Source: Thermohalobaculum sp039026375 (GTDB lineage: Bacteria > Pseudomonadota > Alphaproteobacteria > Rhodobacterales > Rhodobacteraceae). From it: 64,000 bases of DNA. The translations under genes and the position numbers were made by a program. How positions within the stretch are numbered: position 1 is the first letter of the stretch; each line of letters opens with the position of its first letter. The stretch lies in NCBI GenBank assembly GCA_039026375.1, contig JBCCML010000015.1:29697-93696 (forward strand). The letters are read 5' to 3'. The notes under the pieces were generated by a model that did no database searches, had not been told where the DNA came from, and saw only the letters and a program-made list of their open reading frames with translations. This document shows positions 33,877-41,900 of this stretch, piece by piece.

Positions 33877-34853
33877 TCGGCGGGCACCTGCACCTGGCGG
33901 CCACGGTGAGGCACGATCCAGACCTCGTTCATCGGGTACTGGCTCTCGTCCTTTTGGCTGAGCTTGCGGATCACCTCGATCTGGAACTCGATCCAGCCCA
34001 TGCGCCAGACCTCGCCCGCCTCCGCCTCGATCCGGTCGTTCAGATCGCGCAGCTTCCAGAAGGGCACCGACGGAAAGGTGTGGTGCGCGGTATGGTAGGG
34101 CATCTGCCAGCAGAGCCAGCGCATCAGCGCGTTGGTGCGGGTCGAGCGCGTGTTATCCAGAATGTTGTTCTCGTGAGACAGGCCCAAATGCTCGATCGTG
34201 TTCTGAAGCTGGTGGACGGGCTTGGTCAGCATCATGGGCAGGATCCAGAACGTCAGCCACCACCAGTGGCCCAAGGCCAGCGAGCCCGCGATGATTGCCG
34301 CGTATAGGGCCACGTGGATGCGGCTTTCCCGGATTACCTTGGCCTCTTCATCGGGGCGGATGTAGGGCTCCAGGATGATCCCGCGCGCACGCCGGATGAT
34401 GCCAACGACCCGGTTGCGCCAATAGGTGACACCCAGGAACCAAAGGAGGTATGTGCGAAGCGTGTAGGGTTCGCGGACCAGTTCGCCGTCACGCTCCCAA
34501 TCCTGGGTCCATCGGTGATGGGCGAAGTGCATCACCTGATCAAAGTCCCGCGGGAACAGCATGAAAAAGCCGATCACGCGGCCCCAGAATTCGTTCACCC
34601 GGCGGGTGGCGAAGACGGTGGAATGTGAGAGCTCGTGCTGAGCGGCGTAGAGGAAGTTCAGCAGGACGCCCAAGACCGCTCCCGTGGCCAGGACCCACCA
34701 CGTGCCCATTGCAAGCGAGTGCGCATAGACCGCGACCGCAATCGCGCCCAGGTGACTGCCCAGTTGCAGCCAGCCCTGCAGGTCAGACTTCTGGTTCAGC
34801 TCCCTCAGCTCGCTGGGCTTCAGCAATTGGCGACGCGAAAAGCTGGCTTCCAT
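33873..34853 (-). CDS. Membrane fatty acid desaturase-family protein
   Basis: 326 residues from the ATG at 34853, which has GGGAGCC upstream; the open frame runs 31 codons further but without a site. All three histidine boxes of the di-iron membrane desaturase/hydroxylase family are present: HELSH, HFAHHRW and HTAHHTF, separated by hydrophobic segments. It introduces double bonds or hydroxyl groups into lipid-bound acyl chains or related substrates. It is first in a two-gene unit with the isomerase-like gene. The photosynthesis genes begin 157 bp upstream on the same strand, but there is no sequence evidence that it acts on carotenoids. Confidence 0.9.
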   Translation of the reverse strand: MEASFSRRQLLKPSELRELNQKSDLQGWLQLGSHLGAIAVAVYAHSLAMGTWWVLATGAVLGVLLNFLYAAQHELSHSTVFATRRVNEFWGRVIGFFMLFPRDFDQVMHFAHHRWTQDWERDGELVREPYTLRTYLLWFLGVTYWRNRVVGIIRRARGIILEPYIRPDEEAKVIRESRIHVALYAAIIAGSLALGHWWWLTFWILPMMLTKPVHQLQNTIEHLGLSHENNILDNTRSTRTNALMRWLCWQMPYHTAHHTFPSVPFWKLRDLNDRIEAEAGEVWRMGWIEFQIEVIRKLSQKDESQYPMNEVWIVPHRGRQVQVPAE

Positions 34854-35010
34854 GCAGTGGCTCCCGGTGTCCTGATGCGCTGGCGGTGAGGCTAGTGCGA
34901 CGGTGGGGAGTTGTCCACGCCACAGCATGAAAGCAGTAGAGTTCAACCGCCCTACCGCGAGGCAAATGCCGGTTTGGAGTTATCAGGCGCGAAGCGAACC
35001 AGGTGTCAGG

Positions 35011-35463
35011 TCAGCTGCCTTCCAGCAATCCGCGGAACGCCGCGACATTGTCCTTGCCGTAGCTGACCAGCTCGATCCGGCGGCCGGTCGATGGGTCCAG
35101 CAAGGACAGGCGGTTGTTCACGCCCAGTTGTAGGTGGACCGGGCCATCTGCCGACACGCCGGCCGTTACCCGTTGCCGACGGACCACGCGGTCAATGACA
35201 GAGATAAAAACCCCCTTGCCGGTTGGCAGATCGGCCACGACGGTGCCATCCATCTCGGTCACCAGGGCGGCACCAGCCAGGGTGGTCTGGATCTGGATCA
35301 CGCGCTCCAGCTTGATGTCGGACACCGGTGTCGGCGCGGCTAGCGGACGGTCCGTCAGACGGGCCGCAGCGACCAGCAGGACGATAGTGCACAGCATGAA
35401 AAAGACGGCGCGCATGGCGATGCGGTCGTTCTTTTCGCGTTGCAGGCGGGCAGCATGGGACAT
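35011..35463 (-). CDS. puhC: Photosynthetic complex assembly protein PuhC
   Basis: 150 residues with one N-terminal membrane helix (AVFFMLCTIVLLVAAARLT) and a periplasmic domain. Diagnostic segments are VIQIQTTLAGAALVTEMDGT, FISVIDRVVRRQR and LLDPSTGRRIELVSYG. PuhC is needed for efficient assembly of the reaction-centre/LH1 core in Rhodobacter capsulatus. It follows puhB by 5 bp. In the usual order puhA-puhB-puhC sits with bacteriochlorophyll genes; here puhBC lies behind pufLMX, and puhA is not in the window. Confidence 0.93.
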   Translation of the reverse strand: MSHAARLQREKNDRIAMRAVFFMLCTIVLLVAAARLTDRPLAAPTPVSDIKLERVIQIQTTLAGAALVTEMDGTVVADLPTGKGVFISVIDRVVRRQRVTAGVSADGPVHLQLGVNNRLSLLDPSTGRRIELVSYGKDNVAAFRGLLEGS

Positions 35464-35468
35464 GGGTG

Positions 35469-36113
35469 TTACTCCGCTGCGATCGGCGCCGTGCCGGCAC
35501 CGGCAAATTCCGGTTGATCTGAAACAGCATGGCCGACGCGGTCAGCCGCAGCCCCGGACAACAGCCCAGCCACTCGTTCTGCATCCGGAATGCACCGCAA
35601 GGCCGGCTGCGTCGGGTTGAACCGCCAGGGACGCACATGCGGCCAGCACGCAAAGTACGGCAGCCGCTGCTTGCGCGACATCTCCAGCGCGATCGTGCCG
35701 ATCCCACCGCCGCGCAGATCCAGCGCGGCGTTATCAATGTCGCGGTACGGCAGGTTCACAGTGAGCCCAAGCGCGGCACCGATCTTCAAAACCACCCGCG
35801 ACGAAGTGACGGTGTAGACGGTGGCCCGGGCTTGGATATGGGCGAATAGCAGAAGTATGGCGCAGGCGATCAATCCGGACACCAGGAACGGCACCCCAGC
35901 CGAGATCGCGGCCCAAAAGGGAACCAGATCCATCAGGGATCCTGCGCGCCATACGGCAATCAGGAGGAAATAGGCGGCGACCCATTTCAGCATCATGGCG
36001 TGGCAGGCCAGGGCCCAGGTGTTGGGGCGTCCCTGCCAGAGAACCTCCTCCCCCTCCGGAAGGCGGCCTGGCAGGCCGGAAAAGTCGATTTTTTGCGCTG
36101 CATCCCTTGGCAT
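35469..36113 (-). CDS. puhB: Photosynthetic complex assembly protein PuhB
   Basis: 214 residues from the ATG at 36113 (TGAGGGA upstream), matching the usual PuhB length; the open frame continues 20 codons further. Seen: FSGLPGRLPEGEEVLWQGRP at the N-terminus, two or three membrane helices (AYFLLIAVWRAGSL, VPFLVSGLIACAILLLF), then YTVTSSRVVLKIGAALGLTV, a bacterial PH-like fold, and LPYFACWPHVRPWRF. PuhB assists reaction-centre assembly. It is 85 bp downstream of pufX with a hairpin in between, and 5 bp from puhC. Confidence 0.93.
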   Translation of the reverse strand: MPRDAAQKIDFSGLPGRLPEGEEVLWQGRPNTWALACHAMMLKWVAAYFLLIAVWRAGSLMDLVPFWAAISAGVPFLVSGLIACAILLLFAHIQARATVYTVTSSRVVLKIGAALGLTVNLPYRDIDNAALDLRGGGIGTIALEMSRKQRLPYFACWPHVRPWRFNPTQPALRCIPDAERVAGLLSGAAADRVGHAVSDQPEFAGAGTAPIAAE

Positions 36114-36161
36114 GGCGTTGGGTCCCTCAGGTTGCGCTATGGTGCGTTGGTTGGTCGAGAC

Positions 36162-36183
36162 GGGCCCCAGCAATCAGGGGCCC
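36162..36183 (-). terminator. Hairpin between pufX and puhB
   Basis: Arms GGGCCCC (36162-36168) and GGGGCCC (36177-36183) with an 8-nt loop. A T-run lies on the plus-strand side only, so on the transcribed minus strand it probably acts as a 3' stabiliser or partial attenuator, limiting puhBC relative to pufLMX. Hairpins after pufA and pufX are known regulators of segment stability in Rhodobacter. Confidence 0.5.
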
Positions 36184-36198
36184 GCGGGTTTTTCGCTC

Positions 36199-36462
36199 CT
36201 ATGCAATGCGCCGTGGTTCGGGCGCCTCGTAGGGTTGCTCGTAGTAGTACGAGAAGGAATCCGGTGTCGGGTCGTCCGCTTCTTTGGATTCCGGTGGCAG
36301 TAGGGTGCCAATTAGGTAGGTGACGTAGATCAGAGCCGCCGGCACCAGGATCACCGCCGCCGCAACACCGGCACCCACGCACATCTGCTTGCCGACGTCC
36401 TTGAAGACAGTGCTTTTGTCGATTTTGCCACTGCCATAGGGGCTGTCGTCGTTCGCATTCAT
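36199..36462 (-). CDS. pufX: PufX-like reaction-centre core protein
   Basis: 87 residues with a strong ribosome-binding site (GGAGG). One membrane helix with a glycine/alanine face (GAGVAAAVILVPAALIYVTY) is followed by LIGTLLPPESKEA. Rhodobacter PufX has the same layout: a QMMKGAG-type entry, one helix, then G(R)MLP; here it is KQMCVGAG and GTLLP. Position directly after pufM is the pufX position. PufX opens the LH1 ring for quinone exchange. The C-terminus (SFSYYYEQPYEAPEPRRIA) is Tyr/Pro-rich, unlike Rhodobacter. It is too short and lacks heme motifs for PufC. Assignment rests on position and pattern more than on identity. Confidence 0.78.
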   Translation of the reverse strand: MNANDDSPYGSGKIDKSTVFKDVGKQMCVGAGVAAAVILVPAALIYVTYLIGTLLPPESKEADDPTPDSFSYYYEQPYEAPEPRRIA

Positions 36463-36476
36463 TTTCGCGTGCCTCC

Positions 36477-37400
36477 TCAGTCTAGCGGCGCGTAGCCGTG
36501 CTCTTGCGCCCAGACGTACCAGTTATCGACGACCGTGCCCGAAAGCAGGATCCCGATGCCACCGGTGATCGTTGTCAGGATCGCAAACCACCAGGCCCAG
36601 CGGTGGATACCCTCCATCGTGGCGTTGAACCCCATGGTCCAGCGCCAGAACAGAGCGGCCCGCTCGCTGGCCGATCCACGGTCGGCGATCTGCTCAAGCT
36701 CGCGGTCGCCGCCAAGCCGGGTAACAGCCAGGATGGTGGCGCCGTGCATGGCAAAGAGCAGGGTCGAGCCGTAAAGGAACACGATCGAAAGCGCGTGGAA
36801 CGGATTGTAGAAGAGGTTTCCGTGCACGACCGAGAAGGTCAGCGTCCAGTCAAGGTGCGTGAAGATCCCATAGGGCACAGCCTCGGACCAACTGCCCACC
36901 AGAACCGGCCGAATAAGGCCCAGCACAAGGAACAACCAGATCGCGGCACCGAACGCCCAGAAGACGTGCTTGCCCATCTTCAGCTGGCTGGCCAAGACGT
37001 AGGAGCGTGCCCACCACGTCATGACCGAGATCAGCAGGAAGAAACTGGCGATGAGCCACATGCCGCCTTCGTTCATCGGGGCAAAGCCAAGCCCGTAATC
37101 GACGTCCGGCGGATCAAGGGAGAGGTAGAACAGATCCCGCATGAAGATGGCGGGGTTGAAGTCTGCCTGGCCCCAGAAGTGAAAGCCGACCATCACGAAC
37201 CAGATTGTCCCGGTGATCAACGAGATCACCCCGAAGAAGCCCAGATAGAAGGGCCCGATCTGGGCGTTCCCGAACAGCCCGATCAGCTGAGAGAACAGCG
37301 TGCCTTTGGAGCGTTCGTCCAGGTCTACGTCGTCAACCATGCCCATTTCTGGTGGGCCCTGGACCTGGATCTGAGTGAAGATGTTTTGATACTCAGCCAT
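36477..37400 (-). CDS. pufM: Photosynthetic reaction centre M subunit
   Basis: 307 residues with five membrane helices. Residue numbering matches Rhodobacter sphaeroides: H182 (THLDW, accessory bacteriochlorophyll), H202 (NPFHALS, special pair), H219 and H266 (non-heme iron) and E234 (iron ligand in DRELEQ). It binds the primary quinone QA and half of the special pair. The start overlaps the pufL stop by 8 bp (37393-37400). It ends without the extension seen where a cytochrome subunit follows, which agrees with pufX being next. Confidence 0.98.
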   Translation of the reverse strand: MAEYQNIFTQIQVQGPPEMGMVDDVDLDERSKGTLFSQLIGLFGNAQIGPFYLGFFGVISLITGTIWFVMVGFHFWGQADFNPAIFMRDLFYLSLDPPDVDYGLGFAPMNEGGMWLIASFFLLISVMTWWARSYVLASQLKMGKHVFWAFGAAIWLFLVLGLIRPVLVGSWSEAVPYGIFTHLDWTLTFSVVHGNLFYNPFHALSIVFLYGSTLLFAMHGATILAVTRLGGDRELEQIADRGSASERAALFWRWTMGFNATMEGIHRWAWWFAILTTITGGIGILLSGTVVDNWYVWAQEHGYAPLD

Positions 37401-38241
37401 TGACGCCTCCTTCGATGTCGACCCAGAAGGGCAAGTCGACGTACCAGAACCACCAATCGGCCCAGGCGTCGAACCACACGGTTCCAGAAATCACGATACA
37501 GACCGCCGACCAGAAACCGGCGTTCAGCGCCAGCAACAGGCCAAGACGGTGGATGCCGAGCGGTCCGATCGAGTAGCCGATGAAGTCACGGAAGAACGTG
37601 TCCTCGTGATCCGGGGACCGCATCTCCTCGCCCTTTTCGGGGTTGGCGGCGGACAGGATCAACGAGCCGTGCAGCGCAAGCGCAAGCGTAGTCGTGAAGA
37701 ACAGGCTGACGGCCAGCATGTGGGCAGGGTTGTAGTGGAAGTTGCCGTAGGCGTAGCCAACGTTGTTGACCCAATCCAGGTGCGACCAGATCCCGTAGGG
37801 GAAGCCATGTGCCCAGGCGCCCATCAGCACCGGACGGATCACCACCAGGGTCGTGTAGGCGAAGATCGCGACACTGAAGGCAAAGGGCACGTGATAGCCC
37901 ATCCCCAGTTTTCGACAGATCTCTACCTCGCGCAGCATCCAACTTATGAAGGCGCCGTGGGCACATATCGTTATCAGCTGCCAGAGACCGCCTTCCTTCA
38001 ATGGCGCAACGCCAAGTCCGACCTCCAACTCGGGCGCTTCAATGGAGATCAGCCATGGGTTCCACGTGTCGCCAAGCGACGCACCGTAGAAGATCAGGAC
38101 TGTCCCTAGTGCCGCGAAAAAGATGGTCGTGACACCGAAGAACCCGACGTAAAACGGTCCGACCCAGAAGTCGAACAGATCCCCGCCGATCAGTGTCCCC
38201 CCTCGAACGCGGTACTTTCGTTCGAATGAGAGCAATGCCAT
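37393..38241 (-). CDS. pufL: Photosynthetic reaction centre L subunit
   Basis: 282 residues. Counting Met as 1: H154 (WSHLDW), special-pair H174 (NPAHML), iron ligands H191 and H231, and the QB proton path E213, D214 and S224 (DHEDTFFRDFIGYSIG). Everything needed for a working QB site is present. A strong GAGGGAGG lies before the ATG. It is the first gene after a promoter with two PpsR-type sites, and about 210 bp of leader separates the two; no LH1 beta/alpha genes (pufB, pufA) are found there or further up, which is unusual. Confidence 0.98.
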   Translation of the reverse strand: MALLSFERKYRVRGGTLIGGDLFDFWVGPFYVGFFGVTTIFFAALGTVLIFYGASLGDTWNPWLISIEAPELEVGLGVAPLKEGGLWQLITICAHGAFISWMLREVEICRKLGMGYHVPFAFSVAIFAYTTLVVIRPVLMGAWAHGFPYGIWSHLDWVNNVGYAYGNFHYNPAHMLAVSLFFTTTLALALHGSLILSAANPEKGEEMRSPDHEDTFFRDFIGYSIGPLGIHRLGLLLALNAGFWSAVCIVISGTVWFDAWADWWFWYVDLPFWVDIEGGVNG

Positions 38242-38460
38242 TTTTGCGCCTCCCTCGTAGGCCAGTAATTGAGATCCCTTCCGGACCCAGCTAGGCCCGC
38301 TAGGGCGCCGCCAACACGGTCGAGCCGCGTGGTTTCAGCGTCGACCCGAGACCCAGTCCCCTACACGCCAGCAAAGCCAAGACCCGGCTTGAGACGTGAT
38401 GTCCGATCCGGGTGGAGCGTGCCGTCGCTATCTGGCGCAGAGCCTCAAGTTCATGCCCCA

Positions 38461-38518
38461 ATACGAGGCTCTTTGTGTCAGGATGTCAATACATCAATTC
38501 TGTAAATCAAGACTGACA
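38461..38518 (-). promoter_or_regulatory. puf promoter with two tandem PpsR/CrtJ-type operators
   Basis: Minus strand: -35 TTGACA at 38489-38484, 17-bp spacer, -10 TCGTAT at 38466-38461. Two TGT-N12-ACA palindromes, the PpsR/CrtJ consensus, lie at 38476-38493 and 38501-38518, 7 bp apart. The first covers the -35 box and the second lies just upstream. This matches known repression of bch, crt and puc promoters under oxygen and light. Predicted transcription start is near 38454. Confidence 0.75.
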
Positions 38519-38946
38519 CTTGTGATCGTAGTGGTGTCGTCGGCTTCGGATTCGCCAAAGTTGGGCATAAAACCGCCGATGAGCGGCGCTTTCCGGACAA
38601 GTTCCGGGGATCAGTCGCCAAATGGACGCCGTCACGAATTTCTGTGTCAGGCATCGCCAAAATTCAGGGGATCAACGCGAAAACCAGTTTCTGTCCAGCT
38701 TCCAAGGTGTTTTGCGATTCTGCCGCAGCGCGGCAGCGCCTGCCCGCCTTGACCTGCTGGCGCGGCGGCGCACGTTGCGGCCAGCCGACTTGAAAATCTC
38801 GCAAATTGTGGGTAATCGGGCGGGCCTGCGAAAAGCCGAGTTTGCGGCTGCCGCAGTTGTTGGAGAATGGGCGCACCCGTGCCACGGGGCACGGCCGCTG
38901 GCCCGCCGGCACGAAGTTCACGCGAGGTTGATAGTTGAGCGACGCG
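38519..38946. other. Non-coding interval between the puf promoter and the glutamate-synthase-like gene
   Basis: About 430 bp. I checked both strands for short LH1 alpha or beta genes and saw none; open frames are short or are shadows of the following gene. TTGACC at 38748 could be part of a promoter for the plus-strand gene, but a convincing -10 is not visible. No riboswitch or tRNA is recognised. Confidence 0.4.
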
Positions 38947-41900
38947 ATGAGAGAGACTGGCCTCTATGATGCCGACCGCGAGCACAGCGCTTGCGGCGTT
39001 GGGTTCCTTACGCGCAAGGACGGCGTGCAAACAGCCGATCTGCTGCGAAAAGGACACCAGGCATTGTGCGCCGTTCCTCACCGCGGTGGCATGTCGTCCG
39101 AAGGTGTGGGCGATGGCGCCGGCATCTCGGTCGATCTGTCCCTGTCGTTCTTTCAAAAGGTGACGGGTCTGTCGCTGGAGCCAGGCGGCTTCGGCGTTGG
39201 CAACTTCTTCCTGCCCCAGGACGAAAGCCAGCATGATCGCGCAACGGATCTGATTTCGGACCGTCTGGCGTCCGCGGGCCTCAACGTCGTCACCGTCCGT
39301 GATGTGCCCGTCGATCTGGATCAGATCGGCCCCCGGGCCGTCAAATGGCAGTTGCCGATCCGGCAGTGGATCTTCACCGCGCCCGACGGGCTTCGGGACG
39401 CGGCGCTTGATTCCCGCATCCATGGCGCGCTGCTGGAGATTGAGGAGCCCGCCTACACCGACCCCGCGTTGGCCGGTCTTTACCCACTGTCGTTGTCGGC
39501 CCGCGTGCAGGTCTTCAAAGGCCGGCTGAACTCATGGGAGATCATCCCCTATTTCCGCGATCTCAGCGACCCGGACCACGCGGTCCACACCATGTATTTC
39601 CATACGCGGTTCTCGACCAACACGGACCCGCACCCGACCATGGCGCAGCCGTTCCGTCTGATGGCGCACAACGGCGAGCTGAACACCGATAAGAAAAACC
39701 GCCTCAGCGAGGCCGCGATCGCGCTGGCCCGCAACAAGGCGATTGTGCGCCCAAGCGGCCAGTCGGACAGCTGCCGTCTGGACCAGACGCTGAATGCGCG
39801 CGTCTACGAAGAAGGTCTGGATCTGGTCGAGGCGGTCGTCGCCATGATGCCGCCCGCCTGGGAGAATGAGAGCCGCTTGGACGAGAATGTCCGCGCGATG
39901 CTGGAGTATTTCTCGCTCTTCGAGGAGAAGAACGACGGCCCCGCCGCGCTGATCTTCGGCGATGGCAACATCATCGGCGCGCGTCTCGACCGCTTGGGCC
40001 TGCGCCCGCTGCGCACGGTCGAGACCGAAGAATACCTGGCCGTGATGTCCGAGGCCGGTCAGATCTCGTTCCCGCCGGAGACGGTGATCAGCCGCGGCCG
40101 GGTCGAAGCGGGTGGCATGATCTATTGGAACCACGCTGAAAAGCGCCAGTACCGCACCGACGACGCGCTGCAGATGCTGGCCAAGCGCAAGCCCTACCGC
40201 GAGCTGGTGGCCTTCGCGCAGGTCAAGATCGAGGATCTGCCGTCCGCCGACGAGGATCCAGCCCTGGCGGCAACCCGCTATCTGGGCGACCTCAGCACCC
40301 CGGCACGCTACGTCGCCTACACCCACAACCAGGAAAGCTTCAAATTCCTGATGGACCCGATGCTGCAATCGGGGGCCGAGAAGGTCTCGGCCATGGGGTA
40401 CGGCAACGCGATCAACGCGCTCTCGGACAACGAGGGCGGCGTCGCCAAGTATTTCAGCCAGCGCTTTGCGCAGGTCACCAACCCGCCGCTGGATTCGATC
40501 CGCGAAGCCGACGGCATGACGCTGCGCGTGGCGCTGGGGGAAAAGCCCCACAATGGCCAGTCGCGCAGCCGCCAGATCGTGGTGAACTCGCCGATCCTGC
40601 GCATGTCGGACATGCTGAAGATCAAAAAGCAGGATGTTACGCCCTGGGGCCGTTTCGACACGCTTTACCAGCCGGTCTATGGCGACCGCAAAGCGAACGA
40701 GCGCGCCTTGGTCGAGGCAATCGATGCCGTCGCCGACGAGGTCGTGACCTTCGCGCGCGACAAAGGCGGGATCGCGATCCTGACCGATCGCCACATCGCC
40801 AAAACCAGCGCCGCCATGCCGATGACGCTGGCCGTCTCGGCCGTGAACCAGCGCCTGATCGAGGAAGGCCTGCGCCTGAAGGTCAGCCTGATCGTCGAAA
40901 GCGGCCAGATCAGCTCGTCCCACCACATCGCCTGTGCCCTGGGCTTCGGCGGCTCGGCCGTCTACCCGCTGGCCGTGCGCCTGCGCGCCGAGGAATTGTT
41001 CGGCGAAGACGCCTACAAGGCCTACTACAAGTTCCAGAAGGCCGCCGAAAAGGCGCTGATGAAGACCATGGGCAAGGTGGGCCTCTGCACGGTCGAAAGC
41101 TATTCGGGCGGTGAGTTCTTCGAGCCGAACTTCCTGGACACCAACGACCCGGTCTTCGCCCGCTACCTGCCCAACATGAAGACGCCCGTCGGCGGCGTGC
41201 AGTTCCCGACCATCGCGCAATCGGTCGCCGACTGGCACGAGCGCGCCCTGTCGGTGGAAGGCGATGCGGACATCCCGATCCTGGGCCTGTTCAAAGAACG
41301 CTCGGAAGGGGCCGGCCACTCCTATGGTGTCACCGCCGTGCGCGGCTTCGTTGATCTGACCGAAGAGCCGATCAGCTTTGCCGAAGCGGAGGGCGAGGTG
41401 GATCCGTTCCGCCTGCTGACGCTGCGCCAGATGAACGACGCCTTCGGCATCGACGAAAAGGGCTACGTCAACACCAGCTTTGACAAGCTGTCGCCGCAAG
41501 CGATCGACAATTTCCAGATCACGCCGGGCTATCGGGCGTTCTCCAGCATGATGGCGGAGGAGCGGCACAACCGCCCGGCCGCCCTGCGCGACGTGCTGGC
41601 CTTCCCCGCGGACATCCGCTTCAAGGACACCGCCGAGGATCTGAAGCGCGAGATGAAGCTGTTCAACCGCGCCGGCAACCGGGACTTCGTGATCCGCGGG
41701 CTGGAGGTCGAGGATCTGGGCGACGGCGCCTACCTGATGCGCCTGACGGGCCGCAAGAAAAGCGGCATGGGCCCACTGGACCTGCTGGCGCAGACCCTGG
41801 TCGAGCGGTTTGGCGACGATATCGTCGGCCACTACGTGACCCGCGGCGCGCTGAAGGTGACCGCAAAGGGCATGGCGCTGGATTACATCTCGCGCCTGCG

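Noticed and set aside
38440..38472. Perfect 8-bp hairpin AGAGCCTC/GAGGCTCT at the puf start as an RNA attenuator
   Set aside because: The predicted transcription start lies inside it, so the full hairpin would not be in the RNA. It may matter only as DNA.
38242..38475. Possible LH1 pufB or pufA in the pufL leader
   Set aside because: Read in all minus frames, the leader gives only short frames with early stops and no 20-residue hydrophobic helix with the LH1 histidine.
38647..39423. Minus-strand frame of 258 codons between puf and the glutamate-synthase-like gene
   Set aside because: More than half overlaps the N-terminal GATase coding region and the translation shows no recognisable domain.
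39532..41832. A 766-codon open frame antisense to the glutamate-synthase-like gene
   Set aside because: It has no ribosome-binding site or motif, and lies fully opposite a well-supported gene. Long antisense frames are common in GC-rich genomes.
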